From an uncultured Clostridia bacterium (lineage in GTDB: Bacteria; Bacillota; Clostridia; Christensenellales; UBA1242), in NCBI GenBank assembly GCA_944381225.1, contig CALWKJ010000003.1:1-29985 (forward strand): 29,985 nt of DNA. Reading direction: 5' to 3'. Positions 17,949 to 25,438 of the stretch are shown in pieces. Both the position numbers and the translations under genes were made by a program. Position 1 is the stretch's first letter, and every line of letters begins with the position of its first letter. The notes below the pieces were generated by a model. The model was given only the letters and a program-made list of their open reading frames with translations. It was not told the origin of the DNA and searched no databases.

Positions 17949-20900
17949 ATGCAACAATCTATGCCCTCACTTAAAAAAATTAAATGTGGAAAAAACGAGA
18001 GATATTCTTTTTCAAAACTAGATGAAATCGCTCAGTTGCCAAACCTTCTTGAAATTCAAAAAGATACCTATAAAGAATTTTTAGAGCACGGCATTTTTGA
18101 TATTTTACAAGAATTGTCACCTATAACTGATTATAGTGGCAAAGCAAAATTATATTTTCTTGATGTTGATATGACTGAAAAACCAAAATATGATTTAAGG
18201 GAGTGCAAAAGGAGAGGGCTTTCTTATTCTTTTCCACTTAAAGTTAAAACAAGACTTGTTATTGAAGACAGTGGAGAGGCAATAGACCAAGAAGTATATC
18301 TTGGTGACATACCTCTTATGACAGAACAGGGCTCGTTTGTGTTTAATGGAATAGAAAGGGTTGTTGTGAGTCAAGTAACCAGGTCTCCAAGTGTTTATTT
18401 TACAAGAGATAAAGACGACAACACAACATTAAGGGGACAAATATATCCAAATCATGGTATGTGGCTTGAAATAGAGCAAGGCGCAAACGAAGTTCTTAAA
18501 ATGGTTATTGACCGTTCGCATAAAATTACACTTGGATTATTTTTAAAATGCTTTGGGTACACAAACGAAGAGATTTTAAAAATGTATGGCGAACATCGCT
18601 TGATTAAACAGATTATAGAAAAAGAACCTCAAACAACGCAAGAAGAAGCTCTTATTGAATTTGCTAGAAAAACAAGACCTGCAGATGTTCCTTCTGCTGA
18701 AAGCACAAGAAATTACATTAATTTGCTTTTCTTCTCTGAGTCATATTATAACGTAAACAGAGTTGGAAGGTACAAAATAAACAAAAAACTGTCACTTGCA
18801 ACAAGAATAACCAACTTAATTAGCGCGCAAAACATAGTAATAGATGATGAAGTTGTTGTTAAAGCTGGTGAAAAAATCAATGCAGAAGTTGCAAGAAGAA
18901 TTCAAGATAGTGGAATAAATGAAGTTTTTGTAGTATTAAACGGAAGAAATCATTTAATTAGAGGAAATAACAGAGTTAAGTTAAGCAAAGTTTTCCCATG
19001 CGATGAAAAAGAACTTGGAATATTGGAAGATGTTTATTATCCAAAATTAATGCAAATTTTAAAAGACAACAAAACAAAAGAAAAAAGACTGGAAGCAATT
19101 AGGCAAAATGCTAAAGAACTTATGATTACAACTCTTACAATGGACGACATATTAGCAACAATAAGTTATTATTTAGATTTAATTGAAGGCGTTGGAGAAA
19201 TCGACAACATAGACCACTTATCAAATAAAAGAGTTGCATCTGTTGGAGAACTTATTGGCAATGCATTTAGAGCAGGGGTTAAAAAACTTGGCGCTAACAT
19301 AAAAGAGACGCTTCAAGGAAAAGAATTAAGCGAAGTTACTCCTTCTCAAATTGTAAACCCAAGACCTGTAAACAAAGCATTAAAAGATTTTATAGCACAG
19401 TCTCAATTATCTCAATTAATGGATCAAATTAACTCACTAAGTGGCTTAACTCAAAAAAGAAAATTTTCTGCAGTTGGACCTGGTGGTGTTAAAAAAGAAA
19501 GAGCTTCGGCAGAAGTTCGTGATATTCACTATACACATTATGGTAGAATATGTGCTATTGAAACTCCAGAAGGTCAAAGCATTGGACTTATAAATACTCT
19601 TGCATCATACGCAAAAATTAATGAATATGGATTCATGGAAACTCCATATAGAAAGGTTGATAAAAACACTGGTGTAGTTTCAAGGTCTTATGAATATTAC
19701 ATGGCAGATGTTGAAGATGCTTGTTACATCGCACAGGCAGTTGAACCTTTGGATGAAAATGATAAATTTGTAAACAACAGAGTATTGTGTAGACATAAAA
19801 ATTCTATTGTCGAAGTGCCAAAAGAAAGAGTGGACTTTATGGATGTTTCTCCAAGACAATTCATTTCTGCGGCAACTGCACTTATTCCTTTTCTTGGCAA
19901 CGACGACTCTGCTCGTGCACTTATGGGTGCTAACATGCAACGTCAAGCAGTTCCAATTTTAAGGCCAGAAGCCCCAATAGTTGGTACTGGAATGGAAAGA
20001 CCAGTTGCGCAAGATTGTGGAGACATGATTACAGCAAAGAGAAGTGGTGTGGTTTCTTATGTCAGCGCAGACCATATAATTGTAACAGCAGACAATGGCG
20101 AAAAAGACGTATATAAATTAATAAAATTTCAAAAGACAAATGCAGACACATGTAACAATCAAAAACCAAATTGTACAAAAGGACAAAGGGTTGAAAAGGG
20201 AGACCTTTTGGCAGACGGATATTCTACACAAAACGGCGAACTTGCACTTGGAAAAAATGTACTTATTGGATACATGAACTGGGAAGGATATAACTACGAA
20301 GACGCTATTTTAATTAGTGAAAGAATAGTTAAGGATGATGTTTACACTTCTATAACTTTAAAAGTTGAAGAAATGCCATGCAGAGCAACAAAACTAGGAG
20401 ATGAAGAAATAACAAGAGATATTCCAAATCTTGGCGAAGACGCGCTTAAGAATTTGGATGAAAATGGTATTGTTAGGGTTGGGGCAGAAGTAAAACCTGG
20501 TGATATTTTAGTTGGTAAAGTAACTCCAAAAGGAGAAACAGAATTAACTCCTGAAGAAAGGTTGTTAAGAGCAATATTTGGAGATAAGGCAAGAGAAGTT
20601 AGAGATACATCACTTAGAGTTAAACACGGCGCAGGTGGCGTTGTAACAAACGTTGAAGTATTTTCAAGAAAGAACAAAGACGAGTTGGAGCCTGGCGTAA
20701 ACATGCTTGTTAAAGTATATGTTGCACAAAGGAGAAAACTTTCTGTTGGAGACAAAATGTCTGGACGTCACGGAAATAAAGGTGTTGTATCTAGAATTCT
20801 TCCAGAAGCAGATATGCCTTTTATGGCTAATGGTCAACCACTTGATATAGTATTAAATCCTCTTGGTATTCCATCTCGTATGAATGTTGGTCAGGTTTTG

Positions 20901-21632
20901 GAAGTTCACTTAGGACTAGTTGCAGGTACTCTTGGTTGGAAAATTGCAACACCTGTATTTGATGGCGCAGATGCAGAACAAATTAAGCAATTATTAAAAT
21001 CCAATAACTTCCCTGAAGATGGTAAAATACAACTTTACGATGGAAGAACGGGTGAACCTTTTGACCATCCAACAACCGTTGGATACAAATATATGTTAAA
21101 GCTTGACCACATGGTTGATTCAAAAATGCATGCTCGTTCTATTGGACCATATTCTCTTGTTACACAACAACCTCTTGGTGGAAAAGCCATGTTTGGTGGA
21201 CAAAGATTTGGTGAAATGGAAGTTTGGGCACTTGAAGCATACGGGGCTTCTTCAATTTTGCAAGAGATTTTAACTGTAAAATCAGATGATATTGTAGGTA
21301 GAACAAAAACTTATGAAGCTATAGTAAAGGGACAAACAATTGCAGAGCCTGGAATACCAGAAAGCTTTAAAGTTTTAATTAAAGAATTGCAATCATTGGG
21401 ATTGGATGTAAAAATATTGACAGAAGACAATAAGGAAGTATCAATTCAAGAGTTGTCAAATGATGACTTAGATGCTCCATCACTTGGTCATGAAGTGGAA
21501 GAAGAATTAAAAGATATTTCTCTTGACTTTGACAATGGAGAAGGCTCGGCAGATGTGGTTTCACAAGAACAAGTTGACAATGCACTTGATATGGACAATT
21601 TGTTTGATGAATTTGATGATTTTGATGAATAA
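17949..21632 (+). CDS. rpoB: DNA-directed RNA polymerase subunit beta
   Basis: RpoB forms, with RpoC, the catalytic core of RNA polymerase. The ATG follows AAGGAG (17935-17940) by 8 bases. The 1227 residues are typical of Clostridia and shorter than E. coli RpoB (1342). Conserved blocks include QLSQLMDQ (residues 486-493), IETPEG (cluster II of the rifamycin site), GYMNWEGYNYEDAIL, the GDKMSGRHGNKG segment near base 20750, and the C-terminal GGQRFGEMEVWALEAYGA anchor. The C terminus has a long acidic tail ending DEFDDFDE. The rifamycin pocket differs from E. coli at several contact positions (E. coli numbering is this protein plus 24): F514L, H526Q (residue 502), R529K and L533V, while Q513, D516 and S531 are kept. 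It is followed after 43 bp by rpoC in the same operon. Ribosomal protein genes, the usual upstream neighbours, are absent. Confidence 0.99.
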   Translation: MQQSMPSLKKIKCGKNERYSFSKLDEIAQLPNLLEIQKDTYKEFLEHGIFDILQELSPITDYSGKAKLYFLDVDMTEKPKYDLRECKRRGLSYSFPLKVKTRLVIEDSGEAIDQEVYLGDIPLMTEQGSFVFNGIERVVVSQVTRSPSVYFTRDKDDNTTLRGQIYPNHGMWLEIEQGANEVLKMVIDRSHKITLGLFLKCFGYTNEEILKMYGEHRLIKQIIEKEPQTTQEEALIEFARKTRPADVPSAESTRNYINLLFFSESYYNVNRVGRYKINKKLSLATRITNLISAQNIVIDDEVVVKAGEKINAEVARRIQDSGINEVFVVLNGRNHLIRGNNRVKLSKVFPCDEKELGILEDVYYPKLMQILKDNKTKEKRLEAIRQNAKELMITTLTMDDILATISYYLDLIEGVGEIDNIDHLSNKRVASVGELIGNAFRAGVKKLGANIKETLQGKELSEVTPSQIVNPRPVNKALKDFIAQSQLSQLMDQINSLSGLTQKRKFSAVGPGGVKKERASAEVRDIHYTHYGRICAIETPEGQSIGLINTLASYAKINEYGFMETPYRKVDKNTGVVSRSYEYYMADVEDACYIAQAVEPLDENDKFVNNRVLCRHKNSIVEVPKERVDFMDVSPRQFISAATALIPFLGNDDSARALMGANMQRQAVPILRPEAPIVGTGMERPVAQDCGDMITAKRSGVVSYVSADHIIVTADNGEKDVYKLIKFQKTNADTCNNQKPNCTKGQRVEKGDLLADGYSTQNGELALGKNVLIGYMNWEGYNYEDAILISERIVKDDVYTSITLKVEEMPCRATKLGDEEITRDIPNLGEDALKNLDENGIVRVGAEVKPGDILVGKVTPKGETELTPEERLLRAIFGDKAREVRDTSLRVKHGAGGVVTNVEVFSRKNKDELEPGVNMLVKVYVAQRRKLSVGDKMSGRHGNKGVVSRILPEADMPFMANGQPLDIVLNPLGIPSRMNVGQVLEVHLGLVAGTLGWKIATPVFDGADAEQIKQLLKSNNFPEDGKIQLYDGRTGEPFDHPTTVGYKYMLKLDHMVDSKMHARSIGPYSLVTQQPLGGKAMFGGQRFGEMEVWALEAYGASSILQEILTVKSDDIVGRTKTYEAIVKGQTIAEPGIPESFKVLIKELQSLGLDVKILTEDNKEVSIQELSNDDLDAPSLGHEVEEELKDISLDFDNGEGSADVVSQEQVDNALDMDNLFDEFDDFDE

Positions 21633-21675
21633 ATGTATTTTTATATTTAAAAATGTTTAGATAGGAGAAAAAAGA

Positions 21676-24600
21676 ATGTTTGAACTTAACAACTTTGATT
21701 CCATAAGAATTGGAATTGCTTCACCAGAAAAAATAAGAGAGTGGTCTCATGGTGAAGTAACAAAGCCTGAAACAATTAATTACAGAACTCAAAAGCCTGA
21801 AAAAGATGGCTTGTTCTGTGAAAAAATATTTGGGCCTAGAAAAGATTGGGAATGCCATTGTGGTAAATATAAAAGAATTAGGTACAAAGGTGTTGTATGC
21901 GATAAATGTGGAGTTGAAGTTACTCGTGCAAAAGTTCGTAGGGAAAGAATGGGGCACATTGAGCTTGCTGCGCCTGTTACTCACATATGGTTCTTTAGAA
22001 GTGTTCCATCAAGAATTGGAACCATTCTTGACATAACACCAAAAGCACTCGAGCAAGTTGTTTATTATGTAAATTGGATTATTTTAGACCCTAAGTCCAC
22101 TAATTTTTCTTACAAGCAAATAATAAGCGATAAAGAATATAGAGAAGCTCAGGAAATGTATGGGGTTAATGGTTTTGTTGCGGGAATGGGAGCAGAAGCC
22201 ATAAAGAGACTTTTGAGCGAAGTTGACCTTGAAAAAGAAAGCAAAGAATTAAAAGAAACATTAAAAACAGCAAAGGGACAAAAAAGACTAAAAGCAATAA
22301 AGAAACTAGATGTTGTTGAATCATTTATTACAAGTGGAAATAAACCACAATGGATGGTTTTGGATGTTTTGCCAGTTTTACCACCAGAATTAAGACCTAT
22401 GGTTCAATTAGATGGTGGCAGATTTGCAACAAGTGACCTTAATGACCTTTATAGAAGAGTTATAAATAGAAATAACAGATTGAAAAAACTTATGGAACTT
22501 GGAGCCCCTGATGTTATTATAAGAAACGAAAAGAGAATGTTGCAAGAAGCAGTTGACTCTTTAATTGATAATGGCAAAAGAGGAAAGGCAATTCAAGGAG
22601 CAAAACAAAAAGATTTAAAATCTTTAACTGCTATACTAACTGGTAAGCAAGGTAGATTTAGACAAAATCTTCTTGGAAAAAGAGTTGATTATTCTGGACG
22701 TTCGGTTATTACGGTGGGCCCAGATTTAAAAATGTATCAATGTGGTCTTCCTAAAGAAATGGCGCTTGAACTTTTTAAACCTTTTATCATTAAAAGACTA
22801 GTAGAATTAAATCAATCTACTAACATCAAAAGTGCTAAAAAACTTATTGAAAAAGAAAAACCTGTTGTTTGGGATGTGCTAAGCGAAGTTATAAAAGACC
22901 ATCCTGTACTATTGAATCGTGCACCAACTTTGCACCGTTTAAGTATTCAAGCTTTTGAACCAGTTTTAGTTGAAGGTAGAGCAATTAGGCTTCACCCTTC
23001 TGTATGTACTGGATTTAACGCCGATTTCGACGGAGACCAAATGCCAGTGCATGTTCCACTTAGCATTGATGCGAGAACAGAGGCAAGGACCCTTATGCTT
23101 GCATGTAATAACATTTTAAAATTAAGTGATGGTGCTCCAATTATTACCCCTGGACTTGATATGGTTATAGGCTGCTATTATTTAACTCAAGTTAAAAAAG
23201 GAGTTAAAGGTGAAGGCAGTATATTCTCAAGCGAAGAAGAAGCAATTATTGCATATCAAACAAAAGCGATTGATATTCAAGCTGAAATTTTAGTTAGAAG
23301 AACAGTTTGCGTTGATGGTGTCAATTATTCTAAAAGAATTAAAACAACTGTTGGAAGAATTATCTTTAATAAAGCCGTTCCACAAAATTTAGGATTTGTT
23401 GAAAGAAAAACTCCAGAAGATATGTGCGAACTTGAAATAAATTACGCCGTTATGAAAGGCGACTTGAAAAAGATAACTGTTGCATGTTTTGAACAATTAG
23501 GAACAACTGAATGTTCAAAAATGGTTGACAGATTTAAGGAACTGGGCTATAAATACTCAACAATAGCGTCTTTAACAATAAACGTTTATGACATGGAAGA
23601 ACCTCCAAAAAAGAAAGAAATTATAGAAGAAGCAAACAAAAAAGTTTTGGAAAATGAGAAACTGCTTGCAAGAGGATTGGTTACACTTGACGAAAAACTT
23701 ACAGCAAATATGAATGTTTGGTTTGAAGCAACAAATAAAGTTCAAGATGCAGTTATTGAGCACTTAGACGATTTTAATCCGTTAAAAATGATGGTTACAT
23801 CTGGTGCGCGTGGCAATAATGTGCAATTAAATGGTATTTGTGGAATGAGAGGAATTATGGCAAATGCATCTGGGCAAAAGGTTGATATTCCTGTAAAATC
23901 ATCATTCCGTGGTGGGCTTACACCTCTTGAATATTTCTTGTCATCTCGTGGTGGAAGAAAGGGACTTGCTGATACAGCACTTAAAACGGCAGACTCTGGA
24001 TATCTTACAAGGCGTCTTGTTGATATAAGTCAAGATGTTGTTGTTACAGAAGAAGATTGTTTTGAATCATTGGGCGAAAAAGTAAAAGGTGTTGAAGTCT
24101 CAGCGCTTATTCAAGATAAATCTGTTCTAGAATCATTGGTAGACAGAATATCTGGTAGATTTGCAGTTGAAGACGTAATTGACCCTAACACAAAAGAAGT
24201 TTTGGTAAAAGCAAACACAATGATTTCAAAAGAACAAGCAAAACAAATTGAAAAAGCCGGAATAGAAAAAGTTAAAATTAGAACGCTTTTAACATGCAGA
24301 AGCAGACATGGTGTTTGCGCAAAATGTTATGGAAGAAACATGGCTAACTTAAGCGAAGTTTCTGTTGGAGAAGCCGTTGGTGTCATTGCTGCGCAAAGTA
24401 TTGGTGAACCTGGAACACAGCTTACAATGAGAACCTTCCACACAGGTGGTGCGGCTGTAGCTGCCGACATAACAAAAGGATTGCCTCGTGTTGAAGAAAT
24501 TTTTGAAGCTAGAAGACCTAAAGGTGAAAGCAAATTAAGCGAAATAGCTGGAACTGTTACCATTAAAGATGAACCTAGATTTTATATAATAACAGTAAAA

Positions 24601-25191
24601 AATGATGAGGAAGAAGCTGTTTATGAAATTAAAAAACCTGTTTATTTAAAAGTTAAAAATGGCGACAAAGTTGAAGCTGGTATGCAATTAAATGAAGGTT
24701 CTATAAATCCAACTGATTTATTAAGAATAAAAGGTCTTAAAGGCTTACAAGATTATTTATTAAGTGAAGTTATTTCAGTATATAGAGCGCAAGATGTTTC
24801 TATAAATGACAAACATATAGAAGTTATTATAAGACAAATGCTAAAGAAGGTAAAAATTGAAAGTTCTGGTGATACAAAACTATTGCCTGGAGAGATTGTG
24901 GATGTATTTGCTTACGAAGATGAAAACGAAAGAGTTTTAGCTGAAGGCGGGGCTCCTGCGGCAGCAAAAAGAGTACTTTTAGGACTTACAAAAGCTGCTT
25001 TAACAACAGAAAGTTTCTTGTCTGCAGCTTCATTTGAACAAACATCTAGGGTTCTTACGGATGCAGCACTTAAAGGTAAAGTTGACCATTTAAGAGGACT
25101 AAAAGAAAATGTTATAATAGGAAAATTGATTCCAGCAGGAACAGGACTTAAACAATATAGGCAACTTTTACCTGTAGAAGTTGAAGGCTAA
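21676..25191 (+). CDS. rpoC: DNA-directed RNA polymerase subunit beta'
   Basis: This is the largest RNA polymerase subunit, holding the active-site magnesium. The ATG follows TAGGAGA (about 21662). The N-terminal zinc site is C60, C62, C75, C78. The catalytic motif NADFDGD is at residues 448-454, with Asp 450, 452 and 454 binding Mg2+. The second zinc site uses C795, C874, C881 and C884. The trigger loop contains MRTFHTGG (from residue 918, His922). All expected metal ligands and catalytic residues are present, and at 1171 residues it has the length usual in Clostridia. It is the second gene of the rpoBC operon and is followed directly by an intrinsic terminator. The rpsL-rpsG-fusA genes that often come next in Bacillota are replaced by pflB, so this operon is genomically isolated. 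Confidence 0.99.
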   Translation: MFELNNFDSIRIGIASPEKIREWSHGEVTKPETINYRTQKPEKDGLFCEKIFGPRKDWECHCGKYKRIRYKGVVCDKCGVEVTRAKVRRERMGHIELAAPVTHIWFFRSVPSRIGTILDITPKALEQVVYYVNWIILDPKSTNFSYKQIISDKEYREAQEMYGVNGFVAGMGAEAIKRLLSEVDLEKESKELKETLKTAKGQKRLKAIKKLDVVESFITSGNKPQWMVLDVLPVLPPELRPMVQLDGGRFATSDLNDLYRRVINRNNRLKKLMELGAPDVIIRNEKRMLQEAVDSLIDNGKRGKAIQGAKQKDLKSLTAILTGKQGRFRQNLLGKRVDYSGRSVITVGPDLKMYQCGLPKEMALELFKPFIIKRLVELNQSTNIKSAKKLIEKEKPVVWDVLSEVIKDHPVLLNRAPTLHRLSIQAFEPVLVEGRAIRLHPSVCTGFNADFDGDQMPVHVPLSIDARTEARTLMLACNNILKLSDGAPIITPGLDMVIGCYYLTQVKKGVKGEGSIFSSEEEAIIAYQTKAIDIQAEILVRRTVCVDGVNYSKRIKTTVGRIIFNKAVPQNLGFVERKTPEDMCELEINYAVMKGDLKKITVACFEQLGTTECSKMVDRFKELGYKYSTIASLTINVYDMEEPPKKKEIIEEANKKVLENEKLLARGLVTLDEKLTANMNVWFEATNKVQDAVIEHLDDFNPLKMMVTSGARGNNVQLNGICGMRGIMANASGQKVDIPVKSSFRGGLTPLEYFLSSRGGRKGLADTALKTADSGYLTRRLVDISQDVVVTEEDCFESLGEKVKGVEVSALIQDKSVLESLVDRISGRFAVEDVIDPNTKEVLVKANTMISKEQAKQIEKAGIEKVKIRTLLTCRSRHGVCAKCYGRNMANLSEVSVGEAVGVIAAQSIGEPGTQLTMRTFHTGGAAVAADITKGLPRVEEIFEARRPKGESKLSEIAGTVTIKDEPRFYIITVKNDEEEAVYEIKKPVYLKVKNGDKVEAGMQLNEGSINPTDLLRIKGLKGLQDYLLSEVISVYRAQDVSINDKHIEVIIRQMLKKVKIESSGDTKLLPGEIVDVFAYEDENERVLAEGGAPAAAKRVLLGLTKAALTTESFLSAASFEQTSRVLTDAALKGKVDHLRGLKENVIIGKLIPAGTGLKQYRQLLPVEVEG

Positions 25192-25220
25192 AAATAACGG
25201 TGATACCGTTATTTTTTTTT
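25190..25220 (+). terminator. Intrinsic terminator of rpoBC
   Basis: The stem 25190-25201 pairs with 25205-25216 around a 3-base loop (GAT). The core AATAACGGT/ACCGTTATT is followed by an uninterrupted run of nine T (25212-25220). It starts at the last base pairs of the rpoC stop codon. Confidence 0.93.
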
Positions 25221-25260
25221 GTGCAAATATTTTTATTAATTAATTTATAAAATTTATTTT

Positions 25261-25288
25261 AAAAACATACATAAAATGTATGTTTTTT
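25261..25288. terminator. Second, tandem terminator-like hairpin
   Basis: The arms AAAAACATACAT (25261-25272) and 25276-25287 pair perfectly around a loop of three A and end in a six-T run (25283-25288). The A-run on the other side gives the same structure on the - strand. No gene lies between this and the rpoC terminator, so it is a backup terminator or a bidirectional insulator before pflB. The low GC content makes it weaker than the first. Confidence 0.6.
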
Positions 25289-25363
25289 ATTAACCTTAAC
25301 TGACAAATTAATTTGCTTTTGCGATAATTAGTTTTTTTTAAATCTATAATAAAAAAAATTTTA

Positions 25364-25402
25364 TAGCACAAATTTATTATTATAAAAAGAAAAATTGTGC
25401 TA
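25364..25402. promoter_or_regulatory. Inverted repeat upstream of pflB
   Basis: TAGCACAA (25364-25371) and TTGTGCTA (25395-25402) are perfect inverted copies separated by 23 bases. The right arm overlaps the candidate extended -10 at 25398-25406. It could be an operator for a fermentation or redox regulator, or, if transcription starts upstream at the TATAAT at 25345-25350, a hairpin near the 5' end of the mRNA. It does not match the Rex or FNR consensus as I know them. Confidence 0.5.
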
Positions 25403-25406
25403 CAAT
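25398..25406 (+). promoter_or_regulatory. Candidate extended -10 of the pflBA promoter
   Basis: TG-C-TACAAT matches the extended -10 pattern TGnTANAAT. No good -35 box is found 16-18 bp upstream, as is tolerated for extended -10 promoters. Transcription would begin near 25413, some 26 nt before the ATG. A competing -10 is TATAAT at 25345-25350, which also lacks a good -35. Confidence 0.4.
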
Positions 25407-25438
25407 CATCTTATATTTTTTAAAATTGGAGGCAAAAT

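Noticed and set aside
20342..20755. 137-codon open frame on the - strand inside rpoB
   Set aside because: It is antisense to the most conserved part of rpoB, has low-complexity Ser/Thr/Leu composition and no ribosome binding site; it is a shadow of the real gene. The other antisense frames inside rpoB, rpoC, pflB and the giant genes were dropped for the same reason.
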